Assembly (NCBI GenBank): GCA_023313575.1
Contig: JAJTTP010000011.1
Span: forward strand, 1,116,001 to 1,180,000
Direction: 5' to 3'
Length of the DNA: 64,000 bases
Source of the DNA: Eutypella sp. D-1
Taxonomy: Eukaryota > Ascomycota > Sordariomycetes > Xylariales > Diatrypaceae
Shown: one piece after another, positions 1-11,920 of the stretch
How positions within the stretch are numbered: the stretch's first letter is position 1
Layout: each line of letters begins with the position of its first letter
Made by a program: the position numbers and the translations under genes
Notes under the pieces: generated by a model
What the model was told of the DNA's origin: nothing
The model's input: the letters and a program-made list of their open reading frames with translations, nothing else
The model's database searches: none

Positions 1-706
1 AAGGAGGTCAATACCCGACACGTCGATATTTGCACCGTTTTCCGGGTATTACAATGTAACCCCCTGCATCGCCCAGCAATAAATGCGAGTATACCGCTGA
101 AAAATGCAGCTCAAGCTGCTGAAAGACAAGCATTACGAAGTACCTAAGTAAGATAAGCTTGAAACCAACCTGAAGCTTTACTACTTAGTATAGGCCCACG
201 ACAGCTTTTAACGGTGCCCTAGTGTCAGTAATGCTGGACGTCTGATTGGTAAAACTGATCTTGTACCTACGTACCTAGATATCATGGATATTATCTAGCA
301 TCAGGCTAATCCATTTTTGTATGGTCCACGGTATGCTCTAGGACCCGGACCCCCCGGCCCCTAATGTTTACATGCGTTTTGTAGGTTTTATGCAATCCTC
401 CGGTACCTCTATAGCCAGGTCTACATAGGTAGTACGGACTGGCGTCAGGAACATCAGTCGTGAATATCTTATGACGTTGACTCGGCCTCATTTTAAAAGT
501 CATGAGCCATTTACCACGTGCCTTCTTACCTAGTACGTATCTTGATTTCGAGAAATGCATACCTAGGTATGCTCAGCATATTTCCCCAGATACTTAGGTA
601 GGTTGGACGAAGGCTACCAACACTGAACCCGAACGGAGCAATAATATTCTTTAATTTGAAAGGTCCAACATCGAATTGGTCTGTCCGTACGAGTGAATTC
701 AGGGCA
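1..706. other. Intergenic, left edge
   Basis: No gene is supported here. The reading frames present are short and resemble no family I know. The stretch 560-602 carries copies of the ACCTAGGTA/TACTTAGGTAGGT type of intergenic motif that recurs across the window. The part just before 707 should hold the promoter and 5' leader of the P450 gene, but I see no clear TATA box. Confidence 0.5.
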
Positions 707-2419
707 ATGGCGTTCTTGGAAGGTCACGGCATACTCTGGTTAGCATTTTTCGCGGCTTTTCTCTGTTACCGCATAGTTTTCTGTGCCCCAAAGATTTTGC
801 GAGACGGGCTCCCTCTACGGTATGTTGATATGCTCGGTTAGAGATGCGTAATCATACCTCTGACTAGTCAGCAGTAAGCCGCCAAATACGTTACCAATCG
901 TCGGCAATGGTATTCTATTCCTGCGAGCCCGCCAAAGACTCTTTGACTGGTTCGTTCAGTGTCAGTGTCAGTTTGGGCTTGAGACCTTCCAGATCTCTGT
1001 ACCTACCTTACCACCTGGGGTGGTCATCAATGATCCCAAGAATCTAGACTTCGTTTTCAAGAATGAGGCGATATTCAATAAAGGCGACCTTTTCAAGCGT
1101 CTCTCCTGGGACTTATTCGGTGCCGGTATCATCAACGCCGATGGGGATTTGTGGAAGGTCCAGAGAAAAGCCGGGTTAGCTTTCCTTAACACCGCCAACC
1201 TCCGCGTCCTGACCAACATCGCATTACCCCAATATCTCACTCAAAGCATTGAGCACCTGAAACGGTGTGGGGAAAAAGATATAGTTGTTGACCTGCAAGT
1301 CGTGTTCCACGAGATAAGCAGCCAACTGATGGGTAAGATGGCGTACGGCATGGAGATGCATGCAGATGATGATTTCACTATGGCCTTCGAGTATGCGTCT
1401 GGCGCCACTGCGGAGCGTTTTCAGAACCCCCTATGGTTCCTCACGGAGCCTTTGTTCGGATCCAAGTTCAGGCGAGCGCTCGCTACTGTTCGCTCCTACG
1501 GTCACAGGATCGTGGAAAGTGCTGTCGCACATCGCCAAGAGAATGGCAAGGCTAGCGACGGCCCTGTTTCCGATGCGGAGAGATTAGATAGCGCTTCAGG
1601 CAGTCTCATACATTCCTTGCTGGATGCCTCCGGTGGTGACCAGCGTATGGTGATTGACTCTGCCTTAAATTATCTCTCCGCGGGTCGAGATACCGTCGCA
1701 CAAGCCCTTACCTGGGCCCTGTACCTCCTGATGCAGAATGGGCTCATTGTCGAAAAGATCCGCAGCGAAATTGGATGTTTGCAGGTGAAGGTAGAGACTA
1801 AAGGTGGTACACTCGACCCAGCGCATCTCACCCCAACATCGCTTCCCTATACGATGGCCGTCTTCTATGAAGCGCTGCGTTTCTATCCACCTATACCCTT
1901 CGAAATTCGGCAATGTACGACATCAACCACACTGCCTGACGGCACATTTCTACCTGTTAATACGATCGTATTCTGGTGCATACTAGCTTTCAACAAGTCA
2001 AGGAATATCTGGGGGGAAGATTCCGGCTTATTTCGACCGGAGAGGTGGCTTACGGACGAAGGCAGGTTTGCCCCCAAGAGTGCTGCAGAATTTCCCGTGT
2101 TCAACGGTGGTAAAAGAACATGTCTCGGGCAACGTATGGCAGAGGCTATGGCTGTTCAGGTTCTTGCCATGATGATCCTCAAATTTGACTTTATACCAGC
2201 ATACGTGACAGAAAGAGTGAGCAAGAGTAGGTGAGTGTTTAGCCTCGATGCCCCTCATCTTGCCGATTAAAAGCTATGTCTTAGCTTTCTCCGACAAGAA
2301 GCCGTACGGTATCACATTCCAACTATACAAGAACCCCATACTGACCATTAATATCAACATATAGTCTCACCTTACCTATGGAAGACGGTTTACCATGTCG
2401 TGTCATAGCGAGAGCGTAG
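707..2419 (+). CDS. Cytochrome P450 monooxygenase (CYP86/CYP52-clan type), three exons
   Basis: Heme-thiolate monooxygenase, probably ER-anchored, of the kind that hydroxylates fatty acids, alkanes or a metabolite intermediate; the substrate cannot be read. Exons are 707-819, 875-2230 and 2365-2419, giving 507 aa, normal for the family. Intron 1 (55 bp) runs GTATGT to CAG and intron 2 (134 bp) GTGAGT to TAG; both join in phase 2. An N-terminal hydrophobic anchor lies at about residues 8-25, followed by the proline-rich hinge KPPNTLPIVGNG. The I-helix AGRDT is at 307-311, ExxR is E370-A-L-R373, the FRPERW motif follows, and the heme loop FNGGKRTCLG (447-456) has ligand C454. Exon 3 supplies the C-terminal beta segment SLTLPMEDGLPCRV. 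ATG 707 was chosen because it directly precedes the anchor. The gene converges on the amidoligase gene. Confidence 0.92.
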
Positions 2420-2590
2420 TAGCTCATAAGGCGATATGTCATACAGTTTCTTATATTATACTTCCGTCCCCATAATGATCTATACTTTCCTTGATTGGGC
2501 TGTCAAATTGAAGACTTACGTCCTCGAGTCATGAAACTTCGTCTCGTTCTAAGGCTATCTCCCCAAATCTGTTCACCAAGCCACGTCCCT

Positions 2591-4096
2591 CTAATCACTC
2601 TCGAGGGGTGGAACGAACAACCTACCACTCTGGCCATCATAAAGGTCACAATTTCCTTCGGCGTACCGTTTTATCCGTTCCTCCCAGAAGGTGATGTCCT
2701 CCCCCAACTCAATACGTTGCAATAGGTTGGACACGGTGAAGCTCTCCCCCGTCCCGAGTATTTCCTTGAGCACGGCCTTGTATACGTCTGCACTTGCAAG
2801 CCTAGTGAAGTTCGTAAAATATATGCAGAACCGGATCCAGAGGGAAATATGCTGGGGATCAAGGCTGCCGGCCATTTGTCTCCACTCGAGAGTATGCGTG
2901 TTACCTCCTGGCTTGTCAACTGACAGGAAATTGGTGAAGCCAACCGAGCCCGCGCGCCAGTCATTGCCCCTGGCATGCAAACCACAATCTGCCAGCCATG
3001 CTAGATCCTCCACGCTGTCAGATGCCCAGATGCAGAGAAGCTGCATTATCTTGCGATCATCGCCGGATTCCTCGAGGAGCGTCACTGGTACGAATCGGTG
3101 CATCCGCTCCTTTATTTGCTGTTCGTTCCCCGACGTCTCGACCATGAGACCTTGTATCGACTTTTTGGCGAGCCGTGACTCCTTGGTAATTGGTAAACAG
3201 GACACATGCTCGTATCGGCTGGGGTGATGCATGCTCATGATTTTATGGTCGGTCACTATTATATCTTACAATTAGCCATCTATTGATAATTCATGCCCTT
3301 ATACTCTATACAGCCGCGAAAGGAGAGAAGGGAACCACCGAAAGGAAGGGAGGAAGTGAGGGATTACCAGTGCAACAGCCATAGGTAAACGATGTACACC
3401 CAACACGAAATAGGTAGAATGGGCTGAATTTGACAAGATCATGGATGCCGCTCGAATTGTGAAAATATTTATGGTGCCTCCGGAACACTTACACCAGAGC
3501 AGGGTTATGAACTTCTTCATCTCGAGAGGACTAAAAATCTCTCGGCCACGTCCCACGTGAACGCTAACGGTCGTACTTTCGTTCAGGTGTATACGTGCGT
3601 TCCTGATAGCCCGGCATATGTTATGAACCTGTTGGACCCACTGATTGTCCTTGGTGCTTAGGATCGGGGAGGCGATCTCTCGGCTCTTCCAATCGTACTG
3701 GGTGGTTGCTGGACGGTGTCCATATGCGGTCCCGGTATCGTAGTCAGCCGTACCTGTTTTCTTCGTGCGCCAGGTGTCGTAACCATTTATGCTCTCGCTG
3801 GAACGCCAAGATCGAAAACTTTCACCAGGCATGTTGCCTTCCAGATGCTTGATGAGCCAGGATTCAAACTCCTCGGGATCTAGTTCAGAGTCAGAGTCGG
3901 AGTCGGAGTCAGAGTCGAACTCCTCGGGGGTACCTCTCCATATAGCTCCATCGAACATCTCCTTATCCTCGAGTTCGGGTTTCAGTGCGGCGAATATCAC
4001 CTCCAACTCAAAACCAAGGGACAAATATTCAGCTTGGTCGCTTCCATCGTCTCTAATCTGATTGGGTCTCGGGGAACTTGAGACTTGTCCCGCCAT
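2591..4096 (-). CDS. Putative amidoligase-family protein, two exons
   Basis: Resembles the fungal branch of the putative amidoligase family (ATP-grasp/COOH-NH2-ligase-like fold); its role in fungi is unknown to me. Exon 1 is 4096-3493 and exon 2 is 3255-2591, joined in phase 1 through a 237-bp intron (GTAAGT to TAG), giving 422 aa. Family features: the opening strand LGFELEVIF (about 27-35), SREIASPIL (148-156), SVHVG (178-182) followed by the helix MKKFITLLW, an HPSRY segment just after the splice, and TLEWRQMAGSLD from about 323. An acidic run of Asp-Ser repeats (about 60-71), coded by a GACTCN-like microsatellite, interrupts the N-terminal half. The gene ends tail-to-tail with the P450 gene, about 170 bp apart. 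Family assignment is fairly sure; enzymatic activity is not. Confidence 0.8.
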
Positions 4097-6479
4097 CGTT
4101 GCCGTTGTCTTTTCCTTTCTCGTAGACGTATACTCTCAAATTAAAGGTCAAAAGTAGAGGGCAGAGGGTAGTGTGGATCATGGCATCCGGTCGTGTCTAA
4201 GGAGTTAGTTATTTTCATTCAAGGCGACATATGTAGGGTAGTAGGAATGCATCACCCTGTTCTACCGGGGTTTCCACGTGTCAAGTCCTCGTTGCTGTTA
4301 GTCACCCGTTTGTGTCGCACACAACTGTTAGTTGCCAACACTCGCTAACCGATCTGAAGAGATGAAAAGTAATCCTTGCTACGCTTCTCGGGCACTCAGC
4401 GTTGGTAGTGAAAAACGAGCGGCAAACAGCTCTGGCTACACACTCAAACTGATATGGGTCTGGTATCCTTGACTTGAGGTTTGACGAGGGTAGCCGGGGC
4501 CAAATGGACCCGGTCACACAAATAACTAGCCAAAGATGGATTACGTCTTAGCTGGCCTGTCAACTAACAATTCTATGAAAGTCACTCTTTTACACTCCTA
4601 ACACGGTTATATTGGCATGTAATAATACTGACTCTAACAACGAAGAGAGAAAAGCTACTAGGTACTGGATTCTAATTTCAATAATACAATCAATATAAGA
4701 ACCCCCATCTTGACATGTCCAGGTGATGGGGGGTATCCAGTGTGGATACTGAGATACCATGCGGATTCACCGGCCTTCGGGAGCCACCTTGAATTGTTAT
4801 AGGACCCGAGCACTGAAAGAAGGAGACAATCATTATGTGTAACTCATTAACCGTTGTTGTATATCGAACTTCCAACTGAAAGACAAGGTGTGTTACCTTC
4901 GTCCCGGTGGGCATTTGCTTGGGAGTACAAAGAAAAAAAGAAGGCGCCAAATTCCCCAAGCTGACAGGTTTTCACATTGCTGTAAGGTAGTGGGATGGTC
5001 CGTGCCGTCTAACTATACTATTAAAATGTTCCTGGAGAACTCTCATCCTAAGACAAGTAGCATCCGCCTTGGAAGCCAACTCGTATATCAAGCACCCCGG
5101 GTGTTTGCCTCAAGATTTGGATACTATTTTTGGCTTAAGACACAACTCGGATAAGCCATCTCCCGGAGGTTTGAACTACCTGCTTGTACAACTGGATTTG
5201 ACATGTGTAACTACCCTTTATCACAAGCATCATTCCAACGACCAAACCCCTTTGAGTCATGCCTATCCAACCTATGACTGTACTAGACCACGATTAGACA
5301 ACATAGTATAAGATTTCAGTATATTCGTGGGATCGCATGTTTAGTGATGAGGCTATCATGCCTATGGCCACTGTAGACACAAATGTGGGGTATTATATTT
5401 GCCCCTTTCCGTGACAGATACGGTAGCCAACATGAATTTCTACAGGTGCCAATATACATCGTTTGGGCAGATGAGGGGAGATAATTCTCGTAATCAGATA
5501 TTCACCGATATGAAGGACTACCTATGAGCAAAACTGTATGTTATGGGCTGGAGACCCCTGCTTGCTTCACTCATACCTGGAATGGGACAATTTCAAGCTT
5601 TTTCTAGAATGATCGTTGAACGGCCTAAGTGATTCATTTACTGTACACTCACATAAACACGTTTGGCTGGAAACCTGTTTTTACCATATTTCATTTGGTA
5701 GATTTGTACTTACATCGCTTCAACTACACTAGCTGCCTACCATGTCCTGGTTGAAGAGAAATGTATTTGTTCGCATTAATATCACAGAAGTCTTGATCCA
5801 TGTTCTTGAAATAGAACTGATTCTCTGATCACATAGATGTTGCCACCATGCAGTACGAGAGAACCTTGATCTGTGATGTTTCATGCCAATACCAGGATTT
5901 AGCAACCCAGATAACGATGGAAGCAGTGCAAACTCTTGTCAACGGCAGCAGGCTGTCACTTTGGCCAGACTTGTTAATCCATGTTGTTGCCATATGCATC
6001 GGTAGGCTAATAAACTGATCTTGATAGGACGCCACTCGCGTAAGTCTGTAGCACAGTTATTCTTCTTTCCCGTAGTTCATTGTCGATGTTCGACACTCGA
6101 ATGACGACTATGGTGCCTCCTCGGTGGCATGTGCTTAGCCATAGATATCTCTGAGTTGCCTATATATAGTAGTCTCTTAGCCCAGTGATTGAGCATACAG
6201 ATGAGCATCTCATCCACCAAGACAGTCTCCTGACAAGCCCGCCATTAAGCAACATCAGCATCGCATAAGATCCGCATGATCTAATCCCGTATAAATCAGC
6301 TGCTTCACTACCACTTCCACATCCAGACTATCATAATTTAGTCACTGCTATTAGTCCAGCTGTCCACGACCGGTAAGCCTCTTTGTGTCTGCGTCTTTTA
6401 GTGATCCAGTTTAATATTATGATGACGCAGCTTAGAACGCAGAGCGAGCCTACTAGATAGCTACGTCAAACGCGCCAGT
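4097..6479. other. Gene-free intergenic stretch
   Basis: About 2.4 kb without a recognisable gene. Reading frames are under 90 codons and none shows motifs or splice-joined continuity. The last 400 bases (TATATATA near 6160, then pyrimidine- and CA-rich leader) look like a promoter and 5' leader for the gene starting at 6480. A possible leader intron (GTAAGC near 6373 to a CAG near 6430) is visible but unproven. Confidence 0.4.
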
Positions 6480-7197
6480 ATGTGCCAACTTAACAAAATC
6501 AAATGTCCCTGTGGGAAGAAGATGGAATGGACTGAGGAGTGTGCCAACCGGGACCAATATGGGCATGAAACAGTGGAGACAGAACGGAAAAAATGGAAAG
6601 GTGTAGAAGAATCTGGCACAGACTCTTCGTGGATGTGCAACTCGGCGTGTCGCGAATGTAATGCAAAGTTGCATCCGAAAGTAGAAATCGAAGTGGCAGT
6701 CAGTCGTGGGCGGAAAAGAAATGATCGAGACCGAAAAGCGAATGGGACCCTTCGAGCAAACGGAGACCATCGCCCAGTTGCCCCCCCCGACCAGCGGGAT
6801 AGATGCAGATCGCCGCCGACGCCGCGTGGTTTGGCCCGCGCCTGTTTCCAACCTTTACAATCGACAGGCAAATTGGCCAGGTAATTGGCAGGTTACCCCC
6901 ACAGATGGCTTTCACGGGGCTGCTAGTGGACAGGACGTCCAGACAAATACTGCTTGGCAGCCTGCCTCTCAGGTTACAAGCGACCAGGCTTCTCAGGACA
7001 ACGCCAGTGATCAAGGTACCCTCATGGAATGGGGCTACGGCGACACCGACCAAACTACTCTCGTGGGCGGAGGACCGGTTCTTCAATACCCCAACGGGGA
7101 GTATTATCGAGTACTTCAACACCGTCGTGACCAAGTCACTCAGAGACGGGGCTATTCCTACGATCCCAGCGGACAAGGGGATACGCAGGCTAACTAA
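6480..7197 (+). CDS. Hypothetical Cys-motif protein, structure uncertain (two overlapping frames)
   Basis: I do not recognise a named family. From ATG 6480 the frame gives a Cys-rich start (MCQLNKIKCPCGKKMEW, then EEC and CNSACREC), a style common in small fungal proteins with a zinc-ribbon-like N-terminus. That frame closes at 6884. A second frame, open to 7197, reads a plausible hydrophilic Q/N/D-rich tail with a TW/NW-containing middle. The two overlap at about 6706-6884. They could be one gene joined by a short intron: for example 6681-6729, GTAGAA to GAG, keeps phase 0, though its signals are weak. They could also reflect a one-base indel near the run of eight C at 6781, or be unrelated frames. 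A promoter-like stretch lies upstream. The gene converges on the SDR gene. Confidence 0.4.
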
Positions 7198-7492
7198 ACC
7201 CCGACTACTCGGCTGGGAGAAATGTGATTGGGTCTGAGTCGTCGATGATGGTGGAGTCAGCAAAGGCACTGGAGTATACGACGATGGAACATTTCATTTG
7301 TAATTTCATACAAGAGTATAGAACAGTGTGCAATTGTTTGGTTTAAACCTGAGAAATAAATGGGAACAATTTCTTAGACACATGTGTTACTTGCAACAGA
7401 TTGTGAAAACCTGTTCTCATGACTTTAAGCCGAAATAAGCGGTCAACTTGTGAATCCCACTACTCTCACCAACTACGCAGGCAGCCGGGGCT

Positions 7493-8605
7493 TCACGCCA
7501 ACTTTCCGGGAACGAAGGGGTGACCGGCGCTAAGGCCACCATCAACGGCCCATGCCTGACCATTGACGTAACTAGCCTCATCGCTCGCCAGGAACAGGGC
7601 TACGCGGGCGACCTCGTCGGCACAGGCGGCGCGTTTAAGGGGGTTTAGCTGGCCGATCTTATGCTCCGTGCCGCGGGCGCGAGCAGCCTCGAACGTTGAG
7701 GCAGTCATCCCGGTCTCGATGAGGCCTGGGCAGATGGCGTTGACGCGCACGCCTGTCCCCGCCAACTGGAACGCTGTCGTCTGCGCTAGCGACACCACCG
7801 CCGCCTTCGACGCCGAGTACGGCGTCGACCCCGCATTCGACCGCAACCCCGCCACCGACGCCGTGCCGATAATGCTACCACCGGATGAAGGTTTCGACGC
7901 GGATGTCTTGATCATGGCCGGCGCGGCATGCTTTGCAGCTAAGAATACACTTTGGGACCGGAGCGGCAGAGAGGGGTAAGTTTAGTCGCAAGAGTCCTCA
8001 AAGGGAACGGAATGGGCTAGATAAACTTACCTAGTGACATTAACGTCGAGAACATTTAGAAACTCCTCCTTAGTAAAATCCGAGAAAGCGCGGTGCGGGC
8101 CGACGATACCCGCATTGGCGAAGAACACATCAAGACGCCCATACCGGGTCACGGCGTCGTTGACGATAGTGCGCACGCCGTCCTCGTCTGCGGCGTCGAA
8201 GGCACGCGCGTGAACCTCAACATCGGGGTGCCGCTCGCTAATCTCGCGCCGGTAGGACTCGAGATGCTCGGAGTCCCTGTCGCATATGTACAACGCCCTC
8301 GGCCCATTTTCCGCGTACTGGTAGGCGGCGGCTCGGCCGATGCCCAGGGGGGAGTTTGCGCCTGTGTAATCTGTGAGCGAGCGAACCAAATCTATGCAGG
8401 GGATTTGGTGTCATGACGACGTTGACGCACCAGTGATGATAATTACCTTCCCCTCGAGACGCGGCCCGGCAGACTTGCCTGCAATCTTCCGAATGGGCGG
8501 GGGAGTGTTTTCGGTAGATGCCGAGGAGACGGAGCCGTTGTTGTTTGCCGGAGGAGATAATTGGTTCCCTAGTGCCTCGATCCGTTCCCGTGCTTTGTCC
8601 GACAT
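7493..8605 (-). CDS. Short-chain dehydrogenase/reductase (SDR), three exons
   Basis: NAD(P)-dependent classical SDR oxidoreductase of 320 aa. Exons are 8605-8431, 8361-8031 and 7949-7493; introns are 69 bp (GTGCGT to CAG) and 81 bp (GTAAGT to AAG), joining in phases 1 and 2. The first intron cuts the cofactor loop, which after splicing reads [10 protein letters not shown] (58-67), a spacing wider than the usual TGxxxGIG but one I associate with fungal members. An acidic residue after beta-2 (CDRD, D86) hints at NAD preference (inference). NAG is at 141-143. The catalytic set is S200, Y213 and K217 (YSASK). The C-terminus has the [11 protein letters not shown] motif of the family. An N-terminal extension of about 50 residues precedes the Rossmann fold. 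Substrate unknown; the P450 and O-methyltransferase remains nearby suggest secondary metabolism. Confidence 0.9.
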
Positions 8606-9886
8606 TTTCGCTTGCCTGTCTATATTCTATTTCTGTATGTACGTTACGTTGAAACTCGACTCAGAAAACTGCACTGTGAAGAAGAAGCACAAAGAAAAGC
8701 ATAAAGCATCAGATCAACTAATTACACCTTGGCTCGAGTGACGATCAGTATGTAAATACCAGAAGGCTGGGACTCTCCAAGTCAGCGAGGCAGTTGGGGC
8801 CATGTACTACTCTAAGTACCTAGGTCCTCAGTTAAGGCGGAGCTGATCCGGGGAATGTGGGGCCAGCCGTCAATCGAACCGAGGCTTATCTACGGGTAGT
8901 ACGATCTTAGATCTCAGGGCTTACCTACTTCCTGGGTACCTACCTAGTAGGTAGGTACTCCAGGTACCTATACGTAAGGAAGTACCTACATAGGAGCAAC
9001 TCGTTAGCAGCATTATATTTTACTTAAATCTCCAGTACAAGAAACAAAGAATTCCATGTAGTTATTAAAAGACCGTATACCTAAAGTACGGTGTAGTAGG
9101 ACCTACGTGACAAGAACATGGGAATTTAAGGCACAAATCCGATGCTAGGTCGCCAATTTTTGGGAGTTCCCAAGCATATATGTACAATTGTACTACTCAC
9201 CTACATAGTACTAATACCATTATTCATTGCCGAATATCCAAAGCAGTCAGACGAATTCCAGTATTTAGATTTAGGAACCTGATGGATATATATCCTAGAA
9301 AGGCTATTGCTTACTTAACTTGCCGTTGTTCCTGTCTACTATAGTACTTAGTAAGGGTGGGTGCGCTAAGGAATACGTGGGCCCTGTAATGATAGAGGAA
9401 TAGGGGGTAATAGCACAATCACATTAGCATTACTCCGTACGAAGGTATCAAACACTGAACTTTTCTATGTCCAAATATTCTTGTGTTGTTTGTTGTCATG
9501 GCATCACTGTGCTCGTGTATCACGCAGTGCAGTAAGTAATGCATTTGAATTCAAGTTGCAATCCTGTTGGCAACTGTGCCGCGTTATTCCTCTTACATAG
9601 TGATTAGCGGTAAGGGATTCCTTGCATGTCGTCTCCAAAGGCCGAGCAAAGCCCTTTCTATCTCTCTAGCGTGGAATCGATATAGCATGACTACTGTATA
9701 TTTCAGCTCCTAGTTAGTGATTCTTACTTAGGTACTTAAGGATTTCTCTTACAACCAGTCCACATCAACCTTCTGCTCTTTATCCCTTCAAGTGCCATCT
9801 GCCCAGCCATAAAAGACCATGATCTTGATTATAAACTACCCACCCTATTATCACGTCCTCCCGTATTAGTATTCTATCATCGAGAA
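8606..9886. other. Intergenic, motif-rich
   Basis: No gene seen. 8811-8990 is dense in TACCTAGGTA, GTACCTAC and GGTAGGTA, which form overlapping palindromes. The part just before 9887 should have coded the N-terminal region of the O-methyltransferase whose remains start there, but I could not recognise it; it may be lost or fully decayed. Confidence 0.5.
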
Positions 9887-11030
9887 TTGCAGCAAACACA
9901 CGGAAAAGAAGGCACGATCTCGGATATCGTCGGGGTATCAGGCGTGGACGAGTCGGATGATCGCCAGGTCCTTTGCATGGCCGTGGTCCGGAACATCTTC
10001 TCGGAGCCGCGTCCCGGCTTCATCTCACATACTACTGTGTCGCGCCTGCTCGAAGACAGCCTCCTAAGCGATTTGGTGGCGTGCAGCATAGACGACCTGC
10101 GGCAGCCCCTCGCTTCGACGTGTAATTCTATGGCTAAGTACCCCGGCTCGTAGGAGCCTACCTAGTCGGCCAGTTTAGCAGATGGGCGAATCAACAACAG
10201 CTCTTCAGTGCTGTTTGATGTATCTCAATAGGAGCTCGCACCTGTCAATCAAACAGACCGGTACGAGCGAGCGTGCCGGTTTGCCAGGGCTAAGCGTTCT
10301 TTCACTGGTAGTCGTGGGTTCGCGCAGCAGCACTTAGCGACTGGCTTTCCTCGGGGCGATTTTAAAAATGGGACCGCCCTAGACATAGTATAATACCTAG
10401 AACGGGAGGGTGCTGTCTGACTGGTCCTCCAGGCCGGCGGTTCACAAGGCCACGCCTGCTTGGCCATCGACGTCTAACACCCCTCGCTATCCTTCATTGT
10501 GCAGGACCTCGAGCGAGTGATCGTGGCTGCGAAGAAAGACTACCTAGATAATGACGATATGGGGAGGCGAATGTCGTTGATAGTCCACTACGTCTTCGAT
10601 ACTCAGCCCACCCACGGCGCCGACGTGTAAGTCTTTCGCTGGATCTGCCACAATTAATCGAACAAATACAGCATTCGCATTTTAACAAGCCCTGATCCCG
10701 GCACTCAAGCCCGGGGCGAAGAACTTGGAAACAACGGTGTCATGCTACAACCGGGGACAATGTCGAATTGGCAAGAAACTTGTTTAAGGTCAGAACGCCG
10801 TTTGCATCAAATCTTGACATCATGCAATATCACGCTGGGTACTAATGCAATATTGTGCGCGCAGGAGCATGGATTTCACCATGAAGGAGATTCAGAACTC
10901 GCGCGAAAGAGAGCTAGGCGACTGGGTGGAGCTTTTCCAGAAGGCGGACTCCAGGCTTCAGTTCGAGGGTGTCGTTCAACCGGAGGGTTCGGAGTTGTGT
11001 ATCCTAACGGTTGAGTGGAAATGCCAGTAG
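9887..11030 (+). pseudogene. O-methyltransferase pseudogene (SAM-dependent, fungal secondary-metabolism type)
   Basis: Remains of a class-I O-methyltransferase with an N-terminal winged-helix dimerisation domain and a C-terminal SAM-binding domain. One frame runs from 9887 to 10788, then joins 10864-11030 through an intron-like stretch (GTCAGA to GCGCAG, phase 2). Family landmarks in order: FSEPRPGFISHT and SRLLEDSLLSDL; MAKYPGS; RACRFARAKRSFTGSRGF; AGGSQGHACLAID, matching the SAM motif (usually VGGSxGH); FIVQDLERV; FRWICHN; LQPGTMSNWQETCLR; and the end RELGDWVELFQKAD ... VQPEGSELCILTVEW. Eight in-frame stops interrupt it: 10151, 10163, 10229, 10391, 10418, 10475, 10628 and 10655. No indel is needed. 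The N-terminal part before PRPG is short. Not expected to make an enzyme. Confidence 0.88.
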
Positions 11031-11920
11031 AGTTTTGTGACCATTGACCTGCTTGCGTGACCTTGAACCGATTAGCGAGACAAACCTTATTTGATTGAAC
11101 CCTTCCGGTACACAGATCGGATATACGATGGTTATCGTACGTTCTTTCGCAAATCCGCGAGATTTGGTTATACGCTACAAGGGTGCAATAAGAATCGCTA
11201 CATAGCACCCATTACGTTGGCCTACATAGCTAACTAGGTAGGTCAAGACGTGGAGTACAAAAATGACAATCAAATCCCACGAATGCCATACCACGCAGAT
11301 TAATGCGATCCTTCCGTTTATGGCTTGTTTCAGCAATTTTTGCGCGGGCAGAAACCCTCAATTGTTCCGGTTTCTCATATATTAAGCACAAAAGCGCGGA
11401 GTGGGGGAGGGGAATGGGTTTTCGCACCAATTACTCCAGGGCCCCTTGAGGTCATCATCCCCACAAGGCTTAACCTCACCCGCAAACGGACCACGAGGCT
11501 CCTGGGTGCCGATGCTACTACGTGAGGCCGGAGATGATGGGAGTGCGCGATGCGACTCTAAAAAAGAAGGGTGCCGGGCAAGTTGCTGGCGCTGTGACGA
11601 TCATTGCTGTATGTGGTTCGCTTCCGCGCGCCCCAGGTCCCTGCGAGCACCTACATAACTAGCTCATAATACTAGGTGAAAAGGGGCGATGGATTAATGA
11701 TGCTAGCATGGCCCGCATGGGCAACATGTATCTACCGCCCACAGAGGTTTGAAATGATATAAAAGAAGCGACCAGGCCATGGCCAGGTGGATATACACAC
11801 ACGGTGAAGTTCTACAGCACCTAGGAGTTGTGACGAGGTTCAGTTCAAGATCTCACTCAGGTTCACCGTGACTCTTTTGCATCCTCACCATCCGCCCGAG
11901 CAGACACATATACAGGAAGG
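11031..11920 (+). promoter_or_regulatory. Upstream region of the GH12 gene
   Basis: No gene is supported in these 890 bases. TATAAAA at 11758-11764 lies about 157 bases before the GH12 start codon, followed by a CA-rich leader (11786-11920), a normal arrangement for a secreted fungal hydrolase. I could not assign specific regulator sites with confidence. Confidence 0.45.

Noticed and set aside
2274..2364. Protein-like stretch FSDKKPYGITFQLYKNP after the P450 heme region, suggesting an alternative last exon
   Set aside because: The acceptor at 2364 restores the family C-terminus SLTLPMEDGLPCRV in phase, so this stretch lies inside intron 2 and its open frame is probably chance.
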